From: Bacteroidales bacterium
GTDB lineage: Bacteria > Bacteroidota > Bacteroidia > Bacteroidales > UBA932
Assembly (NCBI GenBank): GCA_017502125.1
Contig: JAFVVN010000026.1
Location: 1 to 43,743 of the forward strand
DNA: 43,743 nt
Direction of reading: 5' to 3'
Numbering within the stretch: position 1 is the stretch's first letter; every line of letters starts with the position of its first letter. This document shows positions 18,101-25,103 of this stretch, in pieces. The notes under the pieces are model-generated. The model had not been told where the DNA came from and ran no database searches. It worked only from the letters and a program-made list of their open reading frames with translations. A program made the position numbers and the translations under genes.

Positions 18101-18219
18101 GTGTCCAGGTATTTCCATTTCAGTCTTCCAGGATCGTCTCCAGTCACATAAAACTGCGCCGACGCGACAGAAGAAATGACAAGGAAATATGTTATGAATA
18201 TAATATGTTTGAAATTCAT
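15142..18219 (-). CDS. secreted protein: HExxH peptidase-like domain, beta-propeller, outer-membrane barrel
   Basis: A 1025-residue protein starting at the Met that opens the signal peptide MNFKHIIFITYFLVISSVAS; an upstream in-frame Met adds a non-signal extension and is rejected. The N-terminal part has the zinc motif HESRH (129-133) with a likely third ligand in EGDAVVTE (171-178), a peptidase MA-like (gluzincin) pattern. Residues about 330-650 contain TolB/WD40-like strand repeats (for example DFAYSQDGSCLYFSAP). The C-terminal 350 residues alternate aromatic and polar strands and end in a Phe, as outer-membrane barrels do. It is probably an outer-membrane-anchored protein with a periplasmic propeller. 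Activity is untested. TAGATTTG on the minus strand (18272-18265) is a good -7 box. Confidence 0.8.
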   Translation of the reverse strand: MNFKHIIFITYFLVISSVASAQFYVTGDDPGRLKWKYLDTDSYRIIYPSETDSLAHVYAAKLERFKIPVSRTTGYVTGEGDGKLMPVVLHAYNGSNGSVAWAPKRMDLFTLPSAYDVDPLPWSTMLAVHESRHVTQMQFGMTRFQRPFGYVFGEMWNILVSIVYPNMYFIEGDAVVTETALTKSGRGRTADFLNYYRIAFDNGDFRRWNQWLYGSQRNYYPDHYALGYMLLGNMRLMYDCPMYMYDSYYRASSKIWDLCSFQTIAKQKSGKKFEDMFQDICRRMNAQWQQEDSLRGPFMEFEPVGKEPRLYTDYKDNIVVGDDVWSVKSGYLNAPVLVRIDKDGREHFVSRFAARAGRLQWSDYFRRIYWSEDVPDARWSMKTDSKVRYIEEGGSRTKTLKGKRLLHNPAPFEGDSFMAAAEYDVDGTSALTIVGGQSGSVLESVDAPDSLQLVETAWIGRTLYATAVSEGGFGIYSIGISPDAKASGPWKEVLAPQPVKVKDFQSRGEELMFTCDRTGVNELYHFNPSEARLVQKTNTRYGASDFAYSQDGSCLYFSAPTLKGLRLSRISTDSLLNRTVRYEDIHRYEVAEGLAAQEKKIAQLEGCSETVPSSDDVKVSSPRKYSKIGHMFNVHSWAPVYVSVDNIMNMSFDRIYQAASLGVSGIMQNRLSTGVGEFGYSAHKDPYDRSRWRHSGHVKFTYSGLYPVIETSLDINDRSSRQYFTTAYVQDGSTSVSLESREMNCPYIEGSIRVYIPFNFSRGGWYRGLIPQLSYRISNDMFSTRITVMSRDPEAGSIGGNPVFLRATDGKNRFRHSLSGSIRGYTMLGTPNSAVYPRWGVGLEAGASGSLESEGILSPMGYAYLYGYVPGIISSQGLKLTAMHQHSLSTRSIFNQAVVNTLPRGLSDNAQLLSYLSVMNSSMTRLTADYGIPVYVGDWGIFGGFFYVKRLVLTPHFDYMFAGRDQLLSAGCDLTFDLNSILWLGWPCSLGVTYSYNGGPSFGSLNTLGLGLGHHHIGPTFNVTF

Positions 18220-18264
18220 GTAAAACTTCGAATATGGTGTCAAAGAAATATCCAATAGCGGTCG

Positions 18265-18272
18265 CAAATCTA
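18265..18272 (-). promoter_or_regulatory. -7 box of the HExxH/propeller protein gene
   Basis: On the minus strand this reads TAGATTTG, a full TAnnTTTG match 45 nt before the start codon. The -33 element is not evident. Confidence 0.5.
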
Positions 18273-18283
18273 ATATTTTTTTA

Positions 18284-18291
18284 TATTTTTG
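18284..18291 (+). promoter_or_regulatory. -7 box of the Na/Pi cotransporter gene
   Basis: TATTTTTG matches TAnnTTTG, 51 nt before ATG 18343. It lies only 11 bp from the divergent minus-strand -7 box. No clear -33 box is seen. Confidence 0.4.
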
Positions 18292-18342
18292 CGACTTATT
18301 CGCCTGATTTATTACAGAATCGGACTAACATTTAAGAACTTT

Positions 18343-20106
18343 ATGACAACTATTCTTAACGTCCTTTCCGTTCTTGGTGGACTCGCTATGTTCCTCTACG
18401 GAATGGCGCTCATGAGTGAAGGTCTTCAGAAATCTGCAGGAGACCGCCTTAGAGCCTTCATGGCCAAAATGACTTCCAATGCAGTGAAACGTGTGTTCAC
18501 CGGAACATTGGTGACCTGTCTGGTGCAGTCGTCATCTGCGACCACCATCATGGTCGTGAGCTTCGTGAATGCCGGACTCCTCACTCTCGGCAACGCCATC
18601 GGAGTGATCATGGGAGCAAACATCGGTACCACACTCACCGCATGGATCACATCCCTCGGATTCTCAGTCAACATCGCGCTCTTCGCCGTGCCTATGATGG
18701 CCTTCGGCTACCTCATGCACTGCTCGAAGAAGGCTTCTCTGAAGAATGTAGGCCAGTTCCTCATGGGATTCGCTGTCATGTATGTGGGTCTTACCTTCAT
18801 GAAGGACTGCTCGAATGCGATTCTCGGTAACTATCAGACAGGAATGATGAACTTCTTCGGAAGCATCAACGGATTCGGCTTCGGTTCCGTTCTCCTCTTC
18901 CTCATCGCCGGTGCCATCCTCACCATCGTGCTTCAGGCTTCCAGTGCCACAATGGCCATCACCATGCTCCTCGCAGCTTCCGGACTCATAGACTTCAAGC
19001 TCGCTGTGGCAATGGTGCTCGGAGAGAACATCGGAACCACGATTACAGCCAACATTGCAGCTTCTGTGGCGAACACCTCAGCCAAGAGAGCCGCACGTGC
19101 ACACACCATCTTCAACGTGATCGGCGTGGTCTGGGTTCTTGCACTGTTCGGGCCTATCGTGAAGCTCATCTGCGTGATCATGGAATCCATCAACTTCTAT
19201 AATCCTATGGAGGCAAGCGCCCAGCTTGCTGCGATTGCGGGAGGACAGGTGGAGGCTGATGCCGCGATGGTGGACATGTACAAGAATTCATTGCTCTACG
19301 GTATCGCAATGCTCCATACCCTCTTCAATGTCACTAACACACTCGTCCTGATCTGGTTCACACCTCTCATCGAAAAGGCTGTAATGTGGCTGGTGAAGGA
19401 GCCGAAGGGAGAGACAGAGGTATTCAGGCTCAAGTATATCTCCGGAGGTCCGCTTTCTACGGCGGAACTTTCCATCGCAGAGGCTCAGCAGGAAATCGTT
19501 CACTTCGCAGAAATATGCAGGAAGGGCTTTGCCTATGTGCGTGATGCCATAAATGAGACCAATCCTGAGAACTTCGACAAGATAAACGACAGCCTCATCA
19601 AATATGAGGAGATCACCGACAGGATAGAATATGAGATAGCTACATACCTCAACGAGGTTTCCAAGAATGAAATCAGTGATGAGGTGAAGAACAAAATCAA
19701 GGCTATGTACAAGATTGTCGGTGAAATGGAGTCTCTCGGTGACTCGGGAGAGGCAATCGGACGAATCCTCAAGCGCAGAAATGCTCATGGAAAGACCTTC
19801 GACAAGTCCATCCTCGACCGTCTCAACAGAATGGCAGACCTTGTGCAGAAGGGCTATGACGTGATGATCGAGAACCTGAAGAACAACGAACTCAGGGATA
19901 TCTCGAATGCAGAAAACTGCGAGTACAACATCAACGAGTGCCGCAACCACCTCAGGGAGGAGCACATCGTGAACATCGAAAGCGACAGCTACAACTACCT
20001 CACCGGAGTATATTACATGGACGTGCTCTCCGAGCTTGAGAAGATCGGTGACTTCCTCATCAATATCTCCCAGGCTGTTGTGGGAAAATATGAATATGAA
20101 AATTAG
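18343..20106 (+). CDS. Na/Pi cotransporter with PhoU-like tail
   Basis: A 587-residue membrane protein. The N-terminal half (about 1-330) has two inverted Na_Pi_cotrans repeats, seen in VQSSSATTIMVVSFVNAGLL with IGVIMGANIGTTLTAW and in VLQASSATMAITMLLAASGL with VLGENIGTTITANIA. The C-terminal 200 residues are helical and PhoU-like. It takes up phosphate with sodium; the PhoU-like tail may regulate transport. The start at 18343 is preferred because MTTILNVLSVLGGLAMFLYGM begins the first membrane segment; the frame is open further upstream. Its end overlaps the next gene by 17 bp. Confidence 0.93.
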   Translation: MTTILNVLSVLGGLAMFLYGMALMSEGLQKSAGDRLRAFMAKMTSNAVKRVFTGTLVTCLVQSSSATTIMVVSFVNAGLLTLGNAIGVIMGANIGTTLTAWITSLGFSVNIALFAVPMMAFGYLMHCSKKASLKNVGQFLMGFAVMYVGLTFMKDCSNAILGNYQTGMMNFFGSINGFGFGSVLLFLIAGAILTIVLQASSATMAITMLLAASGLIDFKLAVAMVLGENIGTTITANIAASVANTSAKRAARAHTIFNVIGVVWVLALFGPIVKLICVIMESINFYNPMEASAQLAAIAGGQVEADAAMVDMYKNSLLYGIAMLHTLFNVTNTLVLIWFTPLIEKAVMWLVKEPKGETEVFRLKYISGGPLSTAELSIAEAQQEIVHFAEICRKGFAYVRDAINETNPENFDKINDSLIKYEEITDRIEYEIATYLNEVSKNEISDEVKNKIKAMYKIVGEMESLGDSGEAIGRILKRRNAHGKTFDKSILDRLNRMADLVQKGYDVMIENLKNNELRDISNAENCEYNINECRNHLREEHIVNIESDSYNYLTGVYYMDVLSELEKIGDFLINISQAVVGKYEYEN

Positions 20107-21049
20107 TCCATTTATAATTTCCGTCATTGCGGTGGTCTCCATTGCAGGATGCGGACAGAGAAAGGCAGAGCAGTTTCAGGCTCTGCCTTTTCCCGATGTA
20201 ATGCCTCCTGCCATGATGGAAGATCCTCAGGACAGAGCCGACTATATGGCTTTGAACATGTGGAACAGCCTTGCGGATCCTTCACGCACCTATCCTTGCG
20301 ACAGTCTTCTGGTCAGCGGTGTCAGAAAGGCGGATGTCGAGCAGAAGTTCGCTAACTGGGTACAGGTGCTCGGAATGTCATCGAGACCTGTTGCAGATAA
20401 GTCAGTGGGCAGGCTTTACGACAGGGCTCTGGCCTGCGAGAAGAAGGACACTTCATCCAATGTGTTCGAAACTTTTGCATCCCTGGTGGAAAAATATCTC
20501 TTTGACCCGAACTCTCCTCTGCGTGATGAGGACCTCTACGGAGCATATGCCTCCCGCCTTGCCGCCTATGAGGGATATACGGAAGTTCAAAAGGGAAAAT
20601 ATGCCCGTGACGCGCGCCTGTGTGCCTTGAACAAGGTGGGATCGAAGGCTACCGATTTCCGTTTTGCAGACCGCAGAGGCAAGATGAGGACTCTTTATGG
20701 GGTCAAAGCTCCATATACGCTTCTGTTCTTCAGCAACCCGGGATGCGAGGCCTGCATGAGCATCATAAATGTCCTGAAGGATGACCCCCAGATTTCGGGA
20801 ATGATATCTTCCGGCAGGCTGAAGGTGCTTAACATATACATAGACGAGGATTTGGATGCCTGGCGCTCATATATGCCCATATATCCCGAGGAGTGGCACA
20901 ACGGCTTCGACCCGGACTTCGTGATCAGGAATGAGACTCTCTATAATGTTCGCGCCATTCCTTCGCTGTATCTGCTTGACAGTGAGAAGACTGTGCTCTT
21001 GAAGGATGCTCCGGAAAATCGTATGTTTGAATATTTATATAGTTTATAG
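20090..21049 (+). CDS. DUF5106 - thioredoxin-like lipoprotein
   Basis: About 319 residues. The signal ends in the lipobox IAGC at about Cys21, so it is an anchored periplasmic or surface lipoprotein. The central helical part resembles DUF5106; the C-terminal domain is thioredoxin-like with CEAC (FFSNPGCEACMSI) and the cis-Pro loop in RAIPSLYLLD. It is a probable thiol-disulfide oxidoreductase. The start at 20090 (or 20096) overlaps the end of the phosphate transporter gene, implying translational coupling; an earlier ATG at 20036 lacks a signal and is rejected. Its 3' end is followed by a doublet of 40-nt palindromic elements. Confidence 0.85.
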   Translation: MNMKISPFIISVIAVVSIAGCGQRKAEQFQALPFPDVMPPAMMEDPQDRADYMALNMWNSLADPSRTYPCDSLLVSGVRKADVEQKFANWVQVLGMSSRPVADKSVGRLYDRALACEKKDTSSNVFETFASLVEKYLFDPNSPLRDEDLYGAYASRLAAYEGYTEVQKGKYARDARLCALNKVGSKATDFRFADRRGKMRTLYGVKAPYTLLFFSNPGCEACMSIINVLKDDPQISGMISSGRLKVLNIYIDEDLDAWRSYMPIYPEEWHNGFDPDFVIRNETLYNVRAIPSLYLLDSEKTVLLKDAPENRMFEYLYSL

Positions 21050-21096
21050 ATATCTCAGCCATATTGGCGTTGGCCAATGAGGGGTTGGTTGGCAGG

Positions 21097-21136
21097 ACCG
21101 ACAGGCAGAGTTGGGGCTGATTCGGTGCCTGTCGGT
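21097..21136 (+). repeat. 40-nt palindromic element, copy A
   Basis: ACCGACAGGC at one end and GCCTGTCGGT at the other, a perfect 10-bp inverted repeat, with AGAG directly after the left arm. It is the first unit of a head-to-tail pair with copy B, 73 nt start to start. Confidence 0.88.
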
Positions 21137-21169
21137 ACCCAAAACGTGGGTCTAAATGGGAAAATCGGG

Positions 21170-21209
21170 ACCGACAGGCAGAGTTTAGGCGAAAACAGCG
21201 CCTGATGGT
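21170..21209 (+). repeat. 40-nt palindromic element, copy B
   Basis: ACCGACAGGC, AGAGTTTAGG core, GCCTGATGGT end. It shares its arms and core with copies C, D and E. The 33-nt spacer after copy A has its own ACCC/GGGT hairpin. Confidence 0.88.
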
Positions 21210-21334
21210 GCCGGCCGATATATTTCCAGCCGTAGCCGGGGATGACGGTGAAGATGTCCGATCAGGTCGGACATGCCGTAGAAGAAGACCGTAACGTTCC
21301 GCTCGCAGCTTTGGCCGACGGGAGGATGTTTTTA

Positions 21335-21366
21335 TTTGTCAGTTTCGCCGATAAACCTTAATTTTG
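21335..21366 (+). promoter_or_regulatory. galM promoter
   Basis: TTTG (21335-21338), 20 nt, TAATTTTG (21359-21366): a full match to the Bacteroidetes consensus, 35 nt before the ATG at 21402. Confidence 0.75.
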
Positions 21367-21401
21367 AAGCATGTTAACGAGTAAACATAAACTGACAATA
21401 T

Positions 21402-22451
21402 ATGGAACTGACAAGAGAACTGTGGGGCAAGACCTCATGCGGTAAGGAGATATTCCTTTACACCATCAAGAATTCAAAGGGTGCATATGTGCAGCTTTCA
21501 AACGTCGGAGCCGGTATCGTTTCGGTAGTGGTTCCGGACAAGGACGGAGTCCTCGCTGATGTGGTGCTCGGATATCCTGACCCGATGAGCTATTTCGGAG
21601 ACGGTCCATGTGCAGGAAAGGTGCCTGGACGCTATGCGAACCGTGTTGCCCTCGGCAAGTTCACCCTCGACGGAGTGGAATATACACTTCCTATAAACAA
21701 TGGCCCTAACCATCTTCACGGCGGTCCTGAGGGCTTCCAGAACAAGGTGTGGGAAAGCCGCGAGAATGAGGGTGGAGTCGAGTTCCTGTATTATTCGGAG
21801 GATGGAGAGATGGGATATCCGGGAGCATTGAAGACTGTTGCCCGTTATGAGTGGACAGAGGACTGCGAGCTTCGCCTGACCCTGACTGCCGAGTCTGACG
21901 CGCCGACAGTGCTCAACCTCACCAACCATGCATACTTCAACCTCAACGGCGAAGGAAACGGCGACATTCTCGGTCATGTTCTCCGCATGAACGCATCCGA
22001 GTACCTCCCTACAGACGCCACTCAGATTCCTCTTGGCGAAAGTGTTCCGGTGGCCGGGACTCCTATGGATTTTGTCAGCGGAAAGCCTATCGGGCAGGAC
22101 ATCAAGGCCGATTTCGAGCCTCTCAAGATAGGAAAGGGATATGACCACTGCTGGGTTATCGACGGTGCGGAGCCTGGTCAGCTTCAGTTCTGCTGCGAGC
22201 TCTCGGCTCCTGAGAGCGGAAGAAAGCTGGAGATCTACACCACTCAGCCGGGAGTCCAGGTCTATACAGGCAACTGGCTTTCAGGCTGTCCTGCTGGCAA
22301 GAACGGACACGTCTATGAGGACTACACCGGCGTCGCCATCGAGTGCCAGAACTACCCTGATGCCCCGAACAAGGCAGACTATCCATGCTGCGTCCTCCGC
22401 CCAGGCGAAGTCTACCAGCAGGCCATCATCTTCGCTTTCGGAGTAAACTAA
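21402..22451 (+). CDS. galM: aldose 1-epimerase (mutarotase)
   Basis: A 349-residue cytoplasmic enzyme that interconverts alpha and beta anomers of galactose, glucose or related aldoses. Motifs include GRYANRVALGKFTLDG (substrate-binding Arg, about 76-91), NGPNHLHGGPEGFQNKVW (about 100-117, His near 107), VLNLTNHAYFNLNGEG (about 171-186, catalytic His) and a C-terminal GVAIECQNYPDAPNKADYP (about 308-326, catalytic Glu in IECQ), as in GalM. There is no signal peptide. It has its own promoter and is followed 87 bp later by the toxin-antitoxin pair. The length is normal for the family. Confidence 0.96.
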   Translation: MELTRELWGKTSCGKEIFLYTIKNSKGAYVQLSNVGAGIVSVVVPDKDGVLADVVLGYPDPMSYFGDGPCAGKVPGRYANRVALGKFTLDGVEYTLPINNGPNHLHGGPEGFQNKVWESRENEGGVEFLYYSEDGEMGYPGALKTVARYEWTEDCELRLTLTAESDAPTVLNLTNHAYFNLNGEGNGDILGHVLRMNASEYLPTDATQIPLGESVPVAGTPMDFVSGKPIGQDIKADFEPLKIGKGYDHCWVIDGAEPGQLQFCCELSAPESGRKLEIYTTQPGVQVYTGNWLSGCPAGKNGHVYEDYTGVAIECQNYPDAPNKADYPCCVLRPGEVYQQAIIFAFGVN

Positions 22452-22486
22452 GCTGTAGCTCTTGATGAAATCTGGTGTTTTTGTGG

Positions 22487-22517
22487 TTGCAATATGGTGC
22501 AAAATATACTATATTTG
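22487..22517 (+). promoter_or_regulatory. promoter of the toxin-antitoxin operon
   Basis: TTG (22487-22489), 20 nt, TATATTTG (22510-22517), then 21 nt to the antitoxin ATG. It is a strong consensus match. No clear operator palindrome was seen, although RelB-type antitoxins usually autoregulate. Confidence 0.7.
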
Positions 22518-22538
22518 CAACCATAAAACATTTGTTAT

Positions 22539-22856
22539 ATGGGGCAGATAGCTTTTACGGTCAGGATGGACACCGAGGTCAAGAAAAGATTTGACGAGTT
22601 GTGTAAGGATTTTGGTATGAGTGCCAACACGGCGTTCAATGTCTTTGCAAGGGCTGTGATCAGGCAGGAAAGAATCCCCTTTGATCTGGAATCTGATAAT
22701 CAGGCGGCGTTGACCCGTGCCGCTCAGGCAATGGAGAGGATGAGGCAAGCTGCTGCAGCCAACGGCATAAGCGAAATGTCGATGGAGGAGATTGATGAGG
22801 AGATCCGACTTTATAGGGAGGAGAAAAAACAGAAGGGACTTGAGGGAGAGAAATGA
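22539..22856 (+). CDS. RelB/DinJ-family antitoxin
   Basis: A 105-residue protein. The N-terminal ribbon-helix-helix DNA-binding domain is seen in IAFTVRMDTEVKKRFDELCKDFGMSANTAFNVFARAVI (about 4-41). The C-terminal part (residues 58-90, with [15 protein letters not shown]) is the segment that in this family wraps and inhibits the toxin. It overlaps the PIN toxin start by 4 bp (ATGA), implying coupled translation. The antitoxin would repress its own promoter. The nucleotide segment 22710-22808 that encodes residues 58-90 is duplicated at the 3' end of the toxin gene. Confidence 0.92.
   Translation: MGQIAFTVRMDTEVKKRFDELCKDFGMSANTAFNVFARAVIRQERIPFDLESDNQAALTRAAQAMERMRQAAAANGISEMSMEEIDEEIRLYREEKKQKGLEGEK
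22710..22808 (+). repeat. 99-nt direct repeat, antitoxin copy
   Basis: Encodes antitoxin residues 58-90. It matches 23327-23425 at 93 of 99 positions; five differences are synonymous and one changes Glu to Asp. Confidence 0.95.
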
Positions 22857-23449
22857 TGAAGATATATGCAGTTATTGATACAAATATTCTTGTTTCCGCG
22901 TTAATCACAAGAAACCCAGATGCTGCAACCAGAATAGTTATCTCATCTGTGAATGAAGGCCGGATTGCTCCGATGATCAATCCTGAAATTATCAAGGAAT
23001 ACGGTGATGTTCTGGTGCGTGATAAGTTCGGATTTTCTTCGGATGACGTTTCCGATATGCTGGAGTTGTTTGCAGTGCGTGGAAAGATATATATACCGCA
23101 ACAGGAGGAATCAGACTTTAGAGATGCTGATGATTATATATTCTATGCGACATATGGGATGAAGGAAGGTGCATATCTTGTAACAGGAAACCTCAGGCAT
23201 TTTCCGGTGGAGCCAAGAATAGTATCCCCATCTGATATGGTTAATATCCTCTACTCGTGCAGAGAAGAAGGAGTTCTGTTAAGCGAGCCGCAGATGGAGT
23301 ATATGTCAGAAGAAAGGCTGGAAAAATTGACCCGTGCCGCTCAGGCGATGGAGAGGATGAGGCAAGCCGCTGCAGCCAACGGCATCAGCGACATGTCGAT
23401 GGAGGAAATTGACGAGGAGATCCGAAGGGTGCGAAAACATTGTATTTGA
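22853..23449 (+). CDS. PIN-domain toxin with the antitoxin's C-terminal segment grafted on its C-terminus
   Basis: A 198-residue protein. Residues 1-140 form a PIN ribonuclease domain (PIN-family putative TA toxin type): [12 protein letters not shown] with Asp9, conserved Glu in [12 protein letters not shown] (about 43-54), acidic [12 protein letters not shown] (about 91-102) and VTGNLRHFP (about 110-118). These are the Mg-binding residues of RNA-cleaving PIN toxins. Residues 159-191 repeat antitoxin residues 58-90 almost exactly (one Glu-to-Asp change), joined through a short Glu/Arg-rich linker. The tail might self-inhibit the toxin, compete with the free antitoxin or be a fusion relic. It overlaps the antitoxin by 4 bp and ends 17 bp before thyA. 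Confidence 0.93.
   Translation: MMKIYAVIDTNILVSALITRNPDAATRIVISSVNEGRIAPMINPEIIKEYGDVLVRDKFGFSSDDVSDMLELFAVRGKIYIPQQEESDFRDADDYIFYATYGMKEGAYLVTGNLRHFPVEPRIVSPSDMVNILYSCREEGVLLSEPQMEYMSEERLEKLTRAAQAMERMRQAAAANGISDMSMEEIDEEIRRVRKHCI
23327..23425 (+). repeat. 99-nt direct repeat, toxin copy
   Basis: In the same frame as in the antitoxin gene; encodes toxin residues 159-191. It is offset by 617 nt from the first copy. The copies diverge immediately outside the 99 nt. Confidence 0.95.
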
Positions 23450-23466
23450 AAAATTTCAGAAAGACC

Positions 23467-24261
23467 ATGAAACAATACTTAGACCTGTTAAGACATATCC
23501 GTGAAAACGGAACTATGAAAAGCGACCGCACCGGTACCGGCACACAGAGCGTGTTCGGCTACCAGATGCGTTTCGACCTCAGTGAAGGGTTTCCTCTTCT
23601 GACCACCAAGAAGGTGCACCTGAAGTCCATAATCCATGAACTCCTGTGGTTCATCGCCGGTGATACCAACATCAAGTATCTGAAAGACAACGGCGTGAGC
23701 ATCTGGGACGAGTGGGCCGACGAAAACGGCGACCTCGGACCTGTATATGGACACCAGTGGCGCAGCTGGCCTACTCCTGACGGGGGAACCATCGACCAGC
23801 TTGCCAATGTGGTGAACATGATAAAGAACAATCCGGATTCTCGCCGAATGATAGTCTCTGCATGGAATGTCGCTGAGGTGGAGAAGATGGCGCTTCCTCC
23901 ATGCCACTCCCTCTTCCAGTTCTATGTGGCTGACGGCAAGCTCTCCTGCCAGCTTTACCAGCGCAGTGCTGATGTATTCCTCGGAGTTCCTTTCAATATT
24001 GCCTCCTACGCCCTTCTTACAATGATGATAGCTCAGGTGTGCGGTCTGAAACCCGGAGAATTCGTGCACACGACAGGTGACACTCACATCTATGTGAACC
24101 ACTTCGAGCAGGTTGCGACCCAGCTCTCGCGTGAGCCTCGCGCCCTTCCTAAGATGAAGATCAATCCAGATGTGAAGAGCATCTTCGACTTCAAGTATGA
24201 GGATTTCGAGCTTGTGGACTATGATCCATATCCACGCATCCCGGCTCCGGTGGCAGTTTAA
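23467..24261 (+). CDS. thyA: thymidylate synthase
   Basis: A 264-residue enzyme that makes dTMP from dUMP with methylene-tetrahydrofolate. The family motifs are all present: [18 protein letters not shown] (21-38), [12 protein letters not shown] (61-72), catalytic Cys146 in [30 protein letters not shown], and HIYVNHFEQ near the C-terminus. The length equals that of the E. coli enzyme. The start at 23467 gives the standard N-terminus; the open frame from 23440 overlaps the toxin gene. It lies 17 bp after the toxin gene and 101 bp before folA, so transcription from the toxin-antitoxin promoter may reach it. Confidence 0.98.
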   Translation: MKQYLDLLRHIRENGTMKSDRTGTGTQSVFGYQMRFDLSEGFPLLTTKKVHLKSIIHELLWFIAGDTNIKYLKDNGVSIWDEWADENGDLGPVYGHQWRSWPTPDGGTIDQLANVVNMIKNNPDSRRMIVSAWNVAEVEKMALPPCHSLFQFYVADGKLSCQLYQRSADVFLGVPFNIASYALLTMMIAQVCGLKPGEFVHTTGDTHIYVNHFEQVATQLSREPRALPKMKINPDVKSIFDFKYEDFELVDYDPYPRIPAPVAV

Positions 24262-24362
24262 ACCGGCGGCTCTTTTGCCGGAAAAGTGTTGCAGATACCT
24301 TTTTTCTGGGTACCTGGAACAGTTTCCCAAGGAAAGCGTAGCCTCCCTCAAATTTATCAGGA

Positions 24363-24977
24363 ATGGAAAAATGTATTATAGTGGCGATAGCCGACAACAA
24401 TGCCATAGGAAAGGACAACGCTCTCCTGTGGCATATTTCCGAGGACCTCAAGTTTTTCAAAAGGACGACGATGGGATGCCCGGTCATCATGGGACGAAAG
24501 ACATTCGAGTCCATCGGCCGTCCGCTCCCGAAGCGTCTGAACATCGTCGTTTCACGCGGCGGCTTCAATGCTCCGGAAGGAGTTGAGGTGACATCTTCGT
24601 TGGAGGAGGCCTATACTCTGGCGGAAAGGCGGCACCCTTCTGTCATGCCTGCCTCTCCTTCTGCTGCTTCTGGTTACCCTTCTACCATGCCGGGTCCTTC
24701 TGATATCATGTCGCTCTCTCCAGCTATCACGTTGAGCGAGGCCGGGACGTCTCCAGCCCCATGCGCCTTCGTGATCGGAGGTGGACAGATATACGCCCAG
24801 GCAATGTCGATGGCAGACCGTCTGATAGTGACCCACGTCCACACCTTCATCGAAGATGCAGACACCTTCTTCCCGACGATCGATCCGGCTGTCTGGAAAG
24901 TGGTGGACCGCTCCGAAACACTTCATGACGAGGAATCCGGCTACGATTTCGAATTTGTGGAATATAGGCGATTTTAG
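24363..24977 (+). CDS. folA: dihydrofolate reductase with a low-complexity insert
   Basis: A 204-residue DHFR, about 40 longer than usual, that regenerates tetrahydrofolate after ThyA. Core motifs: AIADNNAIGKDNALLW (9-23, Met20-loop region), catalytic Asp28 in HISEDLKFFK, GCPVIMGRKTFESIGRPLPKRLNIVVSR (38-65, in two halves), CAFVIGGGQIYAQAM (134-148) and THVHTFIEDADTFFP. Residues about 90-133 are an insert rich in Pro, Ser, Ala and Met with PS repeated every 6-8 residues, placed just before the VIGGG strand on the NADPH side. The reading frame is intact and all catalytic elements remain, so it is probably active. It is next to thyA, the usual partner. Confidence 0.95.
   Translation: MEKCIIVAIADNNAIGKDNALLWHISEDLKFFKRTTMGCPVIMGRKTFESIGRPLPKRLNIVVSRGGFNAPEGVEVTSSLEEAYTLAERRHPSVMPASPSAASGYPSTMPGPSDIMSLSPAITLSEAGTSPAPCAFVIGGGQIYAQAMSMADRLIVTHVHTFIEDADTFFPTIDPAVWKVVDRSETLHDEESGYDFEFVEYRRF
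24636..24764 (+). repeat. degenerate ~21-bp repeats in folA
   Basis: CCTTCT recurs at 24636, 24657, 24678 and 24696, encoding PS dipeptides at residues 92, 99, 106 and 112 in a Pro/Ser-rich insert. The spacing (21, 21, 18 nt) suggests decayed tandem duplication in frame. Confidence 0.6.
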
Positions 24978-25008
24978 CAACTGCTTGACACACAACCAAA
25001 TACCAATA

Positions 25009-25036
25009 ATCGCCTGCGCCATTTGCCGCAGGCGAT
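25009..25036. terminator. CGCCTGCG-core hairpin after folA
   Basis: ATCGCCTGCG (25009-25018) pairs with CGCAGGCGAT (25027-25036) around the loop CCATTTGC. The stem and loop closely match 36931-36962. It has no strong T-run, but its position 31 bp after folA fits termination. Confidence 0.6.
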
Positions 25037-25103
25037 ATATCACAACTCACTGACTATCAGCACTTTCCTATTTTATTGTTGAATTTGGTAATATAGTAAT
25101 TTT

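Larger units (their letters stand above)
21050..21401. other. 352-bp intergenic region: repeats, hairpin and promoter
   Basis: No gene was found. It contains palindromic copies A and B, an 8-bp-stem hairpin (ATGTCCGA at 21254-21261, TCGGACAT at 21267-21274, probable terminator or part of the repeat cluster) and the galM promoter near its right end. Confidence 0.7.

Noticed and set aside
21097-21209. Two identical-start repeats with a 33-nt spacer, CRISPR-like
   Set aside because: Only two units, imperfect and palindromic, with a similar pair elsewhere having unrelated spacers and no cas genes; better described as REP-type doublets.
23488-24351. Minus-strand open frame of 287 codons
   Set aside because: Antisense to thyA, which is certain.
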